Part shown: one piece after another, positions 50,801 to 58,882 of the stretch
Layout: every line of letters begins with the position of its first letter
Numbering within the stretch: position 1 is the first letter of the stretch
Assembly (NCBI GenBank): GCA_959022495.1
Contig: CAUEYX010000017.1
Span: forward strand, 1 to 58,882
Reading direction: 5' to 3'
DNA length: 58,882 nucleotides
DNA from: an uncultured Lachnospiraceae bacterium
Lineage (GTDB): Bacteria > Bacillota > Clostridia > Lachnospirales > Lachnospiraceae
Position numbers and translations under genes: made by a program
Notes under the pieces: model-generated
Database searches by the model: none
Told to the model about the DNA's origin: nothing
Seen by the model: only the letters and a program-made list of their open reading frames with translations

Positions 50801-53800
50801 TCCTACAAGCATTACACTTGAGTGGGATGCGGTTGAGGGAGCGACAGGTTATGAGATCCTTGTTGACGGAACCCTCGACGACGAAGGAAATATGACAAGC
50901 GGAATGATCAACTCCGTTGCAGGAGGGGCAGAAGCGACATCATTCACCCATACGGATCTTGAGTATAAGTCAACACATACTTACTATATCCGTTCAGTCA
51001 ATAAAGATGGACACTCTGTATGGAGTGAGATCCTTGAGACGGAATCCGCGGACGATCCGTTCCGGCTTTCACCGGATGTGACTGCGGAGCAGATCACATG
51101 GACCGGCGGCATTTATAGTACCAGAAATCCGATCCTTGCATTTGACGAGGTATTCCAGACAGGTGACGGCGGATTCCATTCTTCAGACGGTGCCATTGGA
51201 CAGACACTTACCGTGGATTACGGCAATGCATATGTATTTGACAAGATCGAGTACTATCCGCGTGACGACGCAGGAAACGGTACAGTGACTAAGATGCGTG
51301 TTGAGACAAGCCTTGACGGTGTCAACTGGGTACAGCACGGTGATACGGAGAGCAGCGCGGATGCTGACGCGGATCTGTCTTACAACATGGTTCGAAGCTC
51401 GGCTATGAAGACGCTGGACCTGAGAGATCCGAATACAGGCACTGATGCGATCGGAGCACGCTATATTCGTTTTACTCCTTTAGCTTCTGTGGGCAATTTC
51501 TTCTCGGCGAGCGAGCTGAAGGTTTATACGGTTGACTCTGTAGCAGGCGCGTCAGACAAGCCGTTCCGTGTAGGAAACATTTCATCAATCGGAACAAGCG
51601 AGCCTACGCTTACGACGTTCCAGCTGATGTTCCAGAAAGAATCCTCCGCTCATGGTTCTGACAAGAACAGCACATGGGTTGGAGAGGTACAGAGCCAGTA
51701 CGGCGACATCAACTTTAACGGTATCGCCGATATCTGGGATTATGCATTTACCGCGTTCTATGTGGATGGCGGAACAACGAAGACGGGCAGTGTATCCGGG
51801 GATATCATGTTACTGCCAAGCGCCGCGAAGGTTGAGAAGGGAGACACATTCACGATCAATGTGACTGCGCTTGATGTGGAGAACCTGAACGCTTACGGTT
51901 CAATTATGAATTATGATCCGGATAAGCTCGAGTACGTAGAAACAACATATGTCGGAACTGCAGGTATGTATACGCAGGGCATGACAGGTAACATTGTAAA
52001 TGATGACGGCACAGCTTACATCAACCACAATGCGCTCAACATGGGCGACCAGCCGCTTGTCAGTGGTTCTAAGATTCTGGCAACGATTACGATGAAGGCG
52101 AAAGCAGATGCGGATCTGAATGATACAGATGTAATCGACCTTTCATCCGTGACAATGCTAGGACCGGACTTCAGCGTGAAGGAAAGCAAGGTCGTTACAG
52201 ATGTGGAGATCCCGGAAGTTCCGACGACGACCACGATAGATTACGGCATGGATGCTTTCGACATCACAATGACAAATAAAGTCCTGACAACAGACGACGG
52301 CTCTAATGTAACGACGATCGTTCAAACAGGATCATACGCTTCACTGTTTGACGGCAGTTACGGACGAGATTTTGAGTTTAAATGGGATACGGGACAGACG
52401 ATCCTCCCAGAAGGACAGATTCTTCCGACGACGATGCATCTTGAGTTGAAGACACCGTCAAAGATGTCCACTGTCAAAGTGTACAATGCAAACAGAGGAA
52501 ATGGCTATCTGACTTCAATGAGCGCAGAAGTGTTCTATGAAGACGGCACAAGCGAAGTGACAGACTTTGATACGGAGCAGGCAGATTATACAGTTATAGC
52601 GGATGATTCCAAGAATGTGACAAAGGTAGATCTGACTTTCTTGACATCTACCGGAACAGCCAATGCGAATAACGAGCCGCGGGATAACCGTATGCTGACC
52701 CTGGCTGAGATCGACTGTGAGTATGTCAGCGGAATTTCGGCAACGGGCATTGAGCCGGCTGAAACTGCATCAAAAGAGATCTATGAGGGACAGATTGGAA
52801 ATATCGACGCTGTTGTACTGCCGGCGGACTGCCCGAACCAGTACTTTACGGTAGAGAACAGCAATAAGGATGTGGCTTCTGTCATCACACTCGCAGATGG
52901 AAATGGAGCGCCTGTATACAAGGTGCTTGGCCTGAAAGCGGGAACCACAGAGATCACACTGAAAGCCGCAGCGGACGAAACAATTACAACAACGTACACG
53001 CTGACGGTAAAAGCTGGAGTTGATAAGTCAGCACTCGTAGACGCAATCAATAAGACGACAGGCGCGCTTGAGTCGCTTTATACAGCGGATTCTTATGCGG
53101 CGTATAAGACGGCATATGATAATGCGGTTGCAGTGAATGAGAAACCGGACGCAACACTTGCGGAAGTAGAAGAAGCGGTAACAAATCTGCTTAAGGCATA
53201 TGACGCGCTGGTGATTGAGCCGGTTGACGAGTCATTAAAGCTGGATACGGACAAAGTAATCGCTGGAGCGGAAGCACTGTACAGTGAAAGCAATGTTCCG
53301 GCCAGGATGTTCGACGGCGATCTTGGGACATACTGGGAGTCTCCGTATACAGGAAGTAACGCGAAACTGCCGCAGGATGTTGTGGTAGAACTGACAGATA
53401 TCTGCCAGCTTGAGCAGGTAACGTTCATCTCCCATACTATCCAGAACGGCGGAGTCACAGAATATACGATCTCCGTAAGCCTGGACGGAAATGAATGGAC
53501 AGAAGTTACAAGTGGAACTGTTGACGCAGGCGCATACAAGCAGGGCCAGAACGTGCGCGTAGACGCGAGATTCGCTCCAGCTGACGCGAAATACGTGAAG
53601 TTCACGGTTGAAGGCGCGGTAGGACGTATCGCGTCGGAAGACAACATGTACGGACGTATCGCGGAGATGAACCTTTACGGAACAGCAGAGGCTGACAAGG
53701 GTGATCTGGAGACGCTTTACAATCAGTATAAAGATCTGAAAAAGACTGGATATACGAAGGAAACATGGGACGTATTCCAGGAAGCGCTGAATACAGCTAA

Positions 53801-54776
53801 GAACGTATTGGACAATGCTGCGGCATCCGCAGAAGAGATCAATGCGGCGGCTGATGGTCTGCAGGCAGCAGTGGACGGTCTGCGGGTCAGCAAGACCACA
53901 CTGGAGTATTTCTTGAACAAGGCGAAAGAGCATCAGGCTAATGGTGATGTAGATGACTGTGTACAGTCTGTCAAAGACCTGTTCGCGGAAGCGATCGCGG
54001 AAGGTGAAGCAGCGATGGCGGCTGAGAATCCGACTTATGAAGAAGTTATGGATGCAAGCTTGAAGCTGGTGAAAGCGATCAATGCGCTGGATATGAAGGC
54101 TGGTGACAAGACCGACCTTGAGATGGCTCTGGAGCTGGCGGACATGATTGACCTTGACAAGTATGTAGAGGCAGGGCAGGATGCATTCCTGGCAGCCAAA
54201 GATGCGGCAGAGGCAGTTATGGCAGACGGAGATGCAATGCAGGATGACATCGACAGCGCATGGCAGGCATTGATTGACGCAATGTCTAACCTGAGGCTCA
54301 AAGCGGATAAATCAGCTTTGGAAGACCTTCTTAACAGTGTGGCAGGGCTTGATCTGAGCAAATATACAGACGAAAGCGTGCAGGTATTCCGGACAGCGTT
54401 TGCGGCAGCAAATGCAGTGATGGATAATATCACACTGACAAGAGACGATCAGCAGACCGTAGATAATGCGGTACTGGCTCTTGCGTCAGCAAGAGACGGG
54501 CTGGTGCTTAAAGACGATGCATCCGGTGGTGACGATGAGAAGCCGGGAAGCGGTGACGACAATACCGGAGGCAGCGGAAACACTGGTACTGGCAATGGTT
54601 CAGGCGGAAATACAGCTGGCAGCGGAAGCACAAATGCCGGTGGAAACAGCGGCACACAGAATCAGTCAGCTGCGAAGACAGGCGATGCGGCACCGATCGC
54701 GGGCCTGGCAGCAGTTGTGATCCTGGCTGCGGTACTGGCAGGATGCACAGTGATTATCCGCAGGAAACAGAGATAG
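47874..54776 (+). CDS. Multi-modular surface GH31 glycosidase
   Basis: 2300 residues. A signal peptide (1-31, ending VQA) leads to a GH31 catalytic region (about 40-830): nucleophile Asp489 in LKTDVAWVG, acid/base Asp540 in WTGDQYGG, then DMDGIWGG. Further modules in order: FN3 (about 964-1065), discoidin/CBM32-like (1069-1230), dockerin-like GDINFNGIADIWDY (1277), cohesin-like (1309-1445), a second discoidin-like (1450-1618), Ig-like (1620-1716), FIVAR (1717-1783), CBM32-like (1786-1940), four FIVARs (1941-2214), a Ser/Gly linker, and a tail AAKTGD (2266-2271), hydrophobic helix and RRK. The tail suggests sortase-type or membrane anchoring. The GH31 motif set resembles the mucin-type alpha-N-acetylgalactosaminidases (GH31_18), but activity is not certain; other alpha-glycosidases are possible. 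Confidence 0.88.
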   Translation: MKKMKRAGAWLLTAAMTVSTFAYAAPMTVQAADNFSGSLTKVDSAKADGNVVEISFNDGAVKGRITFLEDGVFRYNVDPSGEFSEYAKVRGGYPDTGKIQAQPDDSDRYSHPNASVSEKDGKFMITNGETTIEFDKDTALMSVKAGDKTVMEESAPLNFAGSSTTQTLVQHDKTNYNAGLREEFFGGGTQNGRFVHTDDVINISNESSWTDGGVASPAPFYYTSNGYGVLRNTYMSGKYDFGSTTDGVVTATHNENEYDAYIFVSSSENGSTVSTDLLDGYFTVTGNPVLLPSYAFYLGHLNAYNRDAWSDTSKSGYKAWTIKGNDSYESAGSTTYERGGTGTTIQAGEMGESLNGTEPTVATDMMPEGVTHPEEFSARAVLDEYLDYDMPFGFFLPNDGYGAGYGQNGYNMTGGVNADGSSSEERLAAVAANVENLKEFADYAADRGIATGLWTQSNLTPDSNSNTYWHTLRDFNAEVNAGVTTLKTDVAWVGYGYSFQLSGVKQAYDIVTKNQSTRPNIISLDGWAGSQRYNSVWTGDQYGGSWEYIRFHIPTFIGQSLSGNPNIGCDMDGIWGGNPVIATRDYQWKSFAPQMLDMDGWGSYAKAPYTHGDPYTGVSRMYLKMKAMMMPYIYTNAYAAANIDTGNGDTGLPMVRAMFLEFPEEAYAYTEAGSQYQYMWGENLLVAPLYQNTQADSMGNDVRNGIYLPGGEDTIWIDYFTGDQYRGGQILNGFDAPLWKIPLFVKNGAIIPMYAEHNVAVEGVENGVDKSQRIVEFWPEGETDFSAIEDDGTSVTNNITEEEGYGDLDDIDYGDHVTTKYTSKVDGDTATLTAEKSTGSYNGYDKNKDTTFIVNASVEPSKVTAYNGSASLDKVEAADKADFDALMPEDGEFIYFYDESPEIETFASEEETIIADMVKDVEVSGKLYVKFANTDSQANEQKLVIEGFENTGDLNSSDLNEDLDAPTLRENEDLKTPTSITLEWDAVEGATGYEILVDGTLDDEGNMTSGMINSVAGGAEATSFTHTDLEYKSTHTYYIRSVNKDGHSVWSEILETESADDPFRLSPDVTAEQITWTGGIYSTRNPILAFDEVFQTGDGGFHSSDGAIGQTLTVDYGNAYVFDKIEYYPRDDAGNGTVTKMRVETSLDGVNWVQHGDTESSADADADLSYNMVRSSAMKTLDLRDPNTGTDAIGARYIRFTPLASVGNFFSASELKVYTVDSVAGASDKPFRVGNISSIGTSEPTLTTFQLMFQKESSAHGSDKNSTWVGEVQSQYGDINFNGIADIWDYAFTAFYVDGGTTKTGSVSGDIMLLPSAAKVEKGDTFTINVTALDVENLNAYGSIMNYDPDKLEYVETTYVGTAGMYTQGMTGNIVNDDGTAYINHNALNMGDQPLVSGSKILATITMKAKADADLNDTDVIDLSSVTMLGPDFSVKESKVVTDVEIPEVPTTTTIDYGMDAFDITMTNKVLTTDDGSNVTTIVQTGSYASLFDGSYGRDFEFKWDTGQTILPEGQILPTTMHLELKTPSKMSTVKVYNANRGNGYLTSMSAEVFYEDGTSEVTDFDTEQADYTVIADDSKNVTKVDLTFLTSTGTANANNEPRDNRMLTLAEIDCEYVSGISATGIEPAETASKEIYEGQIGNIDAVVLPADCPNQYFTVENSNKDVASVITLADGNGAPVYKVLGLKAGTTEITLKAAADETITTTYTLTVKAGVDKSALVDAINKTTGALESLYTADSYAAYKTAYDNAVAVNEKPDATLAEVEEAVTNLLKAYDALVIEPVDESLKLDTDKVIAGAEALYSESNVPARMFDGDLGTYWESPYTGSNAKLPQDVVVELTDICQLEQVTFISHTIQNGGVTEYTISVSLDGNEWTEVTSGTVDAGAYKQGQNVRVDARFAPADAKYVKFTVEGAVGRIASEDNMYGRIAEMNLYGTAEADKGDLETLYNQYKDLKKTGYTKETWDVFQEALNTAKNVLDNAAASAEEINAAADGLQAAVDGLRVSKTTLEYFLNKAKEHQANGDVDDCVQSVKDLFAEAIAEGEAAMAAENPTYEEVMDASLKLVKAINALDMKAGDKTDLEMALELADMIDLDKYVEAGQDAFLAAKDAAEAVMADGDAMQDDIDSAWQALIDAMSNLRLKADKSALEDLLNSVAGLDLSKYTDESVQVFRTAFAAANAVMDNITLTRDDQQTVDNAVLALASARDGLVLKDDASGGDDEKPGSGDDNTGGSGNTGTGNGSGGNTAGSGSTNAGGNSGTQNQSAAKTGDAAPIAGLAAVVILAAVLAGCTVIIRRKQR

Positions 54777-54838
54777 TTTTTGGACCTGTAACTGCCGGGG
54801 AGTTCTCCGGTTTCGATAAAAACAGGTAAAATAAGTTA

Positions 54839-54887
54839 AGCCCGGCAGTGGGACTGCCCGAATATCGGGAGATCCTGCTGCCGGGCT
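54839..54887 (+). terminator. Hairpin after the GH31 gene
   Basis: AGCCCGGCAG (54839-54848) pairs with CTGCCGGGCT (54878-54887), with an inner CCCGA/TCGGG stem. Only CTATTTATGG follows, so termination is probable but not certain. Confidence 0.6.
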
Positions 54888-54921
54888 CTATTTATGGACC
54901 TGGGCGGCTCGTGTTTCTGAT

Positions 54922-54950
54922 TTGACTTCTGCATTTGAAGTGTATATAAT
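54922..54950 (+). promoter_or_regulatory. Promoter of feoAB
   Basis: TTGACT (54922-54927), 17-base spacer, TATAAT (54945-54950): close to consensus. Confidence 0.8.
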
Positions 54951-54955
54951 AGTTG

Positions 54956-54972
54956 TTGAGAAAAATTATCAA
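54956..54972. promoter_or_regulatory. Candidate iron-regulator operator before feoA
   Basis: TTGAGAAAAATTATCAA is a 17-base dyad with one mismatch, centred on the predicted transcription start of feoA. It resembles Fur/DtxR-type boxes in composition. Placement would give repression by an iron-bound regulator. Confidence 0.5.
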
Positions 54973-54993
54973 TACACGAAAGAAGACGATGAT

Positions 54994-55221
54994 ATGAGAT
55001 TGAAAGAGGGAAAAAATCAGCACACTTATGTGGTGGAGAAGATTGAGATTGAACTGAATCTGGAGCGAAGGCTGGAGGCGCTGGGTCTGACGGAGGGATC
55101 TAAGATTACGGTGCTGAATAACGACAAAAAAGGAGCGATGACAGTCCGGTTCCGCGGGACACGTTTCGCCATCGGAAGGCGTATCGCTGAAAACATCTTC
55201 GTAAAGGAGGATGCGGCATGA
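54994..55221 (+). CDS. feoA: Ferrous iron transport protein A
   Basis: 75-residue SH3-like FeoA domain (VVEKIEIELNLERRLEALGLTEGSKITVLN, GTRFAIGRRIAENIFV). It supports FeoB in ferrous iron uptake. Start codons further upstream fall inside the promoter, so ATG 54994 is the true start despite its weak AAGAAG site. It overlaps feoB by four bases. Confidence 0.92.
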   Translation: MRLKEGKNQHTYVVEKIEIELNLERRLEALGLTEGSKITVLNNDKKGAMTVRFRGTRFAIGRRIAENIFVKEDAA

Positions 55222-57263
55222 GGAATGAGGTGATAAATGTCGGGTTTATCGGCAACCCAAACTGTGGTAAGACAACACTTTTTAACGCTTATACAGGAGC
55301 GAACTTAAAAGTTGCTAACTGGCCCGGTGTTACGGTAGAGAAAAAAGAGGGAAAAACCGTATATAAGGGTCAGGAATTTAAACTGATCGACCTGCCGGGC
55401 ATTTACAGCCTGACCTCCTATACAATGGAGGAAAAGGTGTCAAGGGAATGTATTATGAGTGATGAGGTGGATGTGATCGTAGACGTAGTGGACGCGTCCT
55501 GCCTGGAACGCAATCTCTATCTGACCTTACAGCTCATCGAACTTGGAAAACCTGTGGTGCTGGCGCTCAATATGATGGATATCGTGGAGGAGCGGGGGAT
55601 GGAGATCGATCTTCACCGCCTGCCGGAGATGCTGGGTATCCCGGCGATTCCCGTGTCAGCGAGAAAGAAGAGCGGGCTAGAGATCCTGATGCATGCAGTG
55701 GCCCATCATAATGAGTACGCCGGCCAGGGACCCTTCATCCATCATCATAAGGAGAACACAGGTCACAAACATAACCATCACAGTGAGTACGCTATGGTGT
55801 ACAGTGATGGAATCGAGGATAAGATCGACGTGGTTATGGAACTGTACCGCAGAGAGTATCCGGACATGGAGAATCCAAGATGGCATGCCATCAAGGCGCT
55901 GGAGCAGGACAAGAGTGTGCTGGACAACCACCCGGTGGATCTGACCGGGATTGCTGACCGCAGCTATGAGAAAGACATAATCAATGAAAAGTATGATTTT
56001 ATAGAAGAAGTAATCGAGGAGACCCTTGTAAACAAAAGTGCAAAAGCAGAACGCACGGAGAAAGTGGACCGATTCATGACCGGAAAGTGGCTGGGGCTTC
56101 CCATCTTCCTTCTGATTATGGCGCTGGTATTCTTCCTGACATTTACCGTGGGAGACTGGCTGAAAGGGTACTTTGAGACGGGACTTGAGTGGCTGACTGG
56201 GGCCGTGGGAGGCGGTCTTGAAGCTGTGGGAATATCGCCTGTGCTGAACTCCCTCATTGTGGACGGGATCATTTCCGGGGTGGGAGGAATACTCACATTC
56301 CTGCCCAATATTTTCATTCTCTTCCTTGCGCTTGCCTTCCTTGAAGACAGCGGATATATGGCGAGGGTGGCGTATGTGATGGATGACATCATGGGACATC
56401 TGGGGCTCTCAGGCAGGGCGTTCCTTCCCATGCTTTTAGGTTTTGGATGCTCTGTGCCCGCGGTCATGGCTTCCCGCGCGCTGGAACACAGGAAAGACCG
56501 CTTAAAGACGATCCTTGTGACGCCATTTATGTCATGCAGCGCAAGGCTTCCGATCTATGTCCTGTTCTCGTCCATGTTTTTCGGCAAACACGCGATGATC
56601 GCCTGCTATTCCATGTATCTGCTGGGAATTGTGGTGGCGATCGTGACAGCGTTTATCCTCTCCAAGATCGACGGCAGTAAAGCGGAGCACGCCCTGCTCA
56701 TTGAACTGCCGGAATATAAGGCGCCCAATGCCAGGACGATCGCGGTATATGTGTGGGAAAAGGTAAAAGATTATCTGACCAAGGCGGGAACGGTCATTTT
56801 CCTTGCCTCCATCGTGATGTGGCTGCTGTTAAATTTTGGTCCGTCGGGATATGTGACAGAGATCGGTGAGAGTTTTGGTTCTATTGTCGGAAAGGCGATC
56901 GTGCCGTTCTTCAAGCCGTTGGGACTTGGATACTGGCAGATCGTGGTGGCTCTGATCGCGGGAATCGCGGCGAAAGAAGTGGTGGTGTCCAGCTGCAGTG
57001 TGCTCTTCGGTATCCAGAATATTACCACGGCAAACGGCATGGACAGCTTTGTCGCCACACTGGGAGCCATGGGATTCGGCGCGGCGAACGCTTACGCGCT
57101 GATGGTGTTCTGCCTGCTGTATGTACCCTGTACGGCGACCATCGCTACGATCCACCGGGAGGTGGGAAGCAAGAGAATCACAGCCGGGATCATCGGCTTC
57201 CAGCTTGCAGTGGCATGGGTTGTGAGTTTTCTCGCTTTCCATGTGGCGGAGATATTTATGTAA
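55218..57263 (+). CDS. feoB: Ferrous iron transporter FeoB
   Basis: 681 residues. The N-terminal G domain has GNPNCGKTTLFN, DLPGIYSL and NMMD; a His-rich stretch near residue 172-190 (HHHKENTGHKHNHH) may bind metal. The C-terminal part has two Gate regions and about eight transmembrane helices, including the LGFGCSVPAVMA and SCSARLPIYV segments. It imports Fe2+. Overlaps feoA. Confidence 0.95.
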   Translation: MRNEVINVGFIGNPNCGKTTLFNAYTGANLKVANWPGVTVEKKEGKTVYKGQEFKLIDLPGIYSLTSYTMEEKVSRECIMSDEVDVIVDVVDASCLERNLYLTLQLIELGKPVVLALNMMDIVEERGMEIDLHRLPEMLGIPAIPVSARKKSGLEILMHAVAHHNEYAGQGPFIHHHKENTGHKHNHHSEYAMVYSDGIEDKIDVVMELYRREYPDMENPRWHAIKALEQDKSVLDNHPVDLTGIADRSYEKDIINEKYDFIEEVIEETLVNKSAKAERTEKVDRFMTGKWLGLPIFLLIMALVFFLTFTVGDWLKGYFETGLEWLTGAVGGGLEAVGISPVLNSLIVDGIISGVGGILTFLPNIFILFLALAFLEDSGYMARVAYVMDDIMGHLGLSGRAFLPMLLGFGCSVPAVMASRALEHRKDRLKTILVTPFMSCSARLPIYVLFSSMFFGKHAMIACYSMYLLGIVVAIVTAFILSKIDGSKAEHALLIELPEYKAPNARTIAVYVWEKVKDYLTKAGTVIFLASIVMWLLLNFGPSGYVTEIGESFGSIVGKAIVPFFKPLGLGYWQIVVALIAGIAAKEVVVSSCSVLFGIQNITTANGMDSFVATLGAMGFGAANAYALMVFCLLYVPCTATIATIHREVGSKRITAGIIGFQLAVAWVVSFLAFHVAEIFM

Positions 57264-57292
57264 GATGGGGAAAATGAATCGAGATTCTGTTT

Positions 57293-57325
57293 CGTCCGCC
57301 GCCGGTCGGGTACAGGGGGCGGACG
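57293..57325. repeat. Hairpin between feoB and the TruA-like gene
   Basis: CGTCCGCC (57293-57300) pairs with GGCGGACG (57318-57325). It has no T run and lies between converging genes, where it may limit read-through. Confidence 0.45.
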
Positions 57326-57359
57326 GATGTCTGTGTCAGCGCAGGCAGAAGAATCAGAA

Positions 57360-58175
57360 TCAGTTGTAATTGACGGATTTCAGCAGCAGTCCTTCTGGGG
57401 CGCAGAGGGAGGCTGCTTTTTCTCTGCCCTCTAATAGATCAAGGAGACTGCCGGGAGTTCTCCTGCCGGTTCCAGTTTTCAAGAGAGCTCCCACGATGAG
57501 GGAGGGCATACGGAAGAGAAAATCATCCGCAGTGAGGGTAATGGTGAAGAGACGCCCTTGCGCATCCGCAGAACGGTTCCCATCCGGAATGGGGAGGGAG
57601 GGGAGTGCTGTTTCCTCGGAGAAATGGATATGGAAGATCTCTTTCTCTGTCTGTCGGCTTCCGGAGTTCTTTTCCTTTTTCTTAGGACGGACGCCGCTGA
57701 AGTTTAAGAAATCATGTCTTCCGATGAGAAGGACAGCGGCTTCCTGCATGGCGTTTCTATCCAAAGAGAAGGGGAGGTGCGATGTATAAGGCGCGGTGAA
57801 CAGATCGTACACAGAGGCTGTGCTGACACGGTACTCGTAAGTCCGGCTGATGGCGTTGAGGTCCGCGCGGAATCGCTCCGGCGCCGGTGCGGCGTCAAGA
57901 ACAGAGATATCCTGTGGCAGATACTTGTTCAGCCCTGTGAGAAACTGATCTGGCCGAAAAGCGGATGCAGTCTGAAAACTGACGGTCTGAGAAAGAGCGT
58001 GAACGCCGGGTTCTGTTTTCGCTCCCGCGTGGAGGGTGATATCTTCGCCGGTCATTTTCCGAAGTACAGAGTGAAGGCGGTATGACACTGTTTTATCAAA
58101 GCCGTCTTTGGCCGGGCGCTGCCATCCCAGATAGCGGGTTCCGTCATATTGTATGGTGAGTCTGATATTCTGCAT
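57360..58175 (-). CDS. TruA-like pseudouridine synthase with altered catalytic residue
   Basis: 271 residues, TruA length. Fold markers are RLTIQYDGTRYLGWQRP, SRTYEYRVS and a C-terminal FRMPSLIVGALLKTGTGRR. The invariant catalytic Asp of the RTDxGVHA motif is replaced: here the motif reads KTEPGVHA with Glu55 (codon GAA at 58011-58013). The later MVR motif is MPS. It may be an inactive or re-purposed TruA paralogue. ATG 58175 is chosen because the longer frame crosses the divergent gene's promoter. Convergent with feoB. Confidence 0.85.
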   Translation of the reverse strand: MQNIRLTIQYDGTRYLGWQRPAKDGFDKTVSYRLHSVLRKMTGEDITLHAGAKTEPGVHALSQTVSFQTASAFRPDQFLTGLNKYLPQDISVLDAAPAPERFRADLNAISRTYEYRVSTASVYDLFTAPYTSHLPFSLDRNAMQEAAVLLIGRHDFLNFSGVRPKKKEKNSGSRQTEKEIFHIHFSEETALPSLPIPDGNRSADAQGRLFTITLTADDFLFRMPSLIVGALLKTGTGRRTPGSLLDLLEGREKAASLCAPEGLLLKSVNYN

Positions 58176-58273
58176 GGCGGGGTCCTTTGGCTCCTTTCCT
58201 AATTCTTGACAGAGGTACTGCCTAAAGTTTAAAGGATAATTGGGAGAATGTACAGAATGAAATTCCTTTTTTG

Positions 58274-58282
58274 TGGTATAAT
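58274..58282 (+). promoter_or_regulatory. Extended -10 promoter of the thioesterase gene
   Basis: TGGTATAAT is an extended -10 element (TGnTATAAT) with a weak -35, fitting an extended-minus-10 promoter. Confidence 0.55.
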
Positions 58283-58347
58283 TGAGACATTTCAAAGAGA
58301 GGGCTTCGCTGTGATTGAATGAAGCGGAGCAATGGTGGCATAAGAAT

Positions 58348-58830
58348 ATGACAGTGTTAGAAGAAAGAAAAGTATCTGATTCTATTGTGGAGACCGTGCA
58401 TATGGTGCGGCCGAACCATATGAACGCGGCGGGAAGGCTGTTCGGCGGCATGCTCATGCAGTGGCTTGATGAGGTGGCCGGCATGGTGGCAAAACGCCAT
58501 ACTCGTTCCAATGTGATTACGGCTTCTGTGGATAATCTGCATTTTATCCACGGGGCGTACCAGGGAGAAATGGTCGTCATTATCGGGAAAGTGACGTATG
58601 TGGGGCATTCTTCTATGGAGGTTCGGGTGGATACCTATGTGGAGCACTTGGAAGACGGGATGCGGCATGCGATTAACCGGGCTTATTTTACAATGGTGGC
58701 TTTGGATGAGAATGATAAACCAAAGAAAGTGCCCGGAATTATCCTGGAGACCGAGGCGGAAAAGGCTGAGTGGGAGGCAGGAAAAAAACGGCGGGAGATG
58801 AGGATGAGAAGGAAACAGGAGGGGTTCTGA
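58348..58830 (+). CDS. Acyl-CoA thioesterase (hotdog fold)
   Basis: 160 residues of the YciA/BFIT-type hotdog thioesterase family. NHMNAAGRLFGGMLMQWLDEV holds the catalytic Asp and oxyanion Gly, followed by SVDNLHFIHGAYQGEMVVI. It hydrolyses acyl-CoA esters. A TTG 11 codons upstream is an alternative start with a GAGAGGG site; ATG 58348 has a weak site, so the start is uncertain. It is divergent from the TruA-like gene. Confidence 0.87.
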   Translation: MTVLEERKVSDSIVETVHMVRPNHMNAAGRLFGGMLMQWLDEVAGMVAKRHTRSNVITASVDNLHFIHGAYQGEMVVIIGKVTYVGHSSMEVRVDTYVEHLEDGMRHAINRAYFTMVALDENDKPKKVPGIILETEAEKAEWEAGKKRREMRMRRKQEGF

Positions 58831-58882
58831 AATCTTGCTAATGTTTGTCAACCCTTTTTTTGAATTTATTTCAAAAGAAAAA

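Noticed and set aside
53235..53933. Antisense open frame within the GH31 gene
   Set aside because: Translation shows no recognisable domain, and lies over FIVAR and CBM modules of the real gene.
54466..54720. Small plus-strand open frame inside the GH31 C-terminal region
   Set aside because: Out of frame with the Ser/Gly linker of the real gene, with no ribosome site or family match.
57360..58580. 406-residue version of the TruA-like protein
   Set aside because: The extra N-terminus overlaps the thioesterase gene and its promoter and has no homology to TruA.

Overview
The window looks like a chromosomal segment of a gut Lachnospiraceae (Clostridia, Bacillota), moderate in GC with strong AGGAGG-type ribosome sites. 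Pointers are the PPi-type pyruvate phosphate dikinase with its catalytic His at residue 455, the era-yqzL-recO order, single-chain glycyl-tRNA synthetase, BceRSAB, FeoAB, and a FIVAR-rich surface glycosidase ending in a KTGD-type sorting tail. The species cannot be named from sequence alone. No tRNA, rRNA or CRISPR array was seen.

Region 1 (1-15.2 kb) is accessory and rich in redox enzymes. It starts with a transposase remnant. Two paralogous LysR regulators (446-1339 and 7277-8155, both minus strand) sit among an iron alcohol dehydrogenase, two aldo/keto reductases (one a predicted lipoprotein), two flavodoxins (one a predicted lipoprotein), a flavin reductase, HxlR and MarR regulators, a PatB/MalY-type PLP enzyme, an alpha/beta hydrolase, a DUF3737 beta-helix protein, a cyclophilin-like protein and two related small proteins of unknown function. 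My reading is a regulon for reactive carbonyl or electrophile handling with both cytoplasmic and surface-anchored arms. A more AT-rich VOC/DUF3795 pair may be a later insertion.

Region 2 (15.3-37 kb) is mostly housekeeping: YitT, a slightly divergent enolase, a pair of PH-domain membrane proteins, an M16C peptidase, Era, a YqzL-like protein, RecO, GlyRS, an M18 aminopeptidase, PPDK and a FucO-like dehydrogenase. Two additions stand out. One is a SIR2-TPR protein placed between recO and glyS, a candidate NAD-depleting defence gene. The other is a RAYT (REP-associated tyrosine transposase) unit between glyS and the aminopeptidase, bounded by nested inverted repeats and near-perfect hairpins; a hairpin of similar design lies just before era.

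Region 3 (37-58.9 kb) holds an HPr-like protein with Lys at the usual Ser46 position, pyrophosphatase, a phasin-like/ABC1-kinase pair, a DgkA-type kinase, an SseB-like protein, a GNAT enzyme, a BceRSAB antimicrobial-peptide sensing and detoxification module and a cytidylate-kinase-like protein. A 565-base AT-rich gap precedes a 2300-residue secreted GH31 glycosidase with FN3, discoidin/CBM32-like, dockerin- and cohesin-like, Ig-like and five FIVAR modules, probably acting on host or dietary glycans. FeoAB follows under a strong promoter with an operator-like palindrome. The window ends with a TruA-like protein whose catalytic Asp position is Glu, and an acyl-CoA thioesterase.
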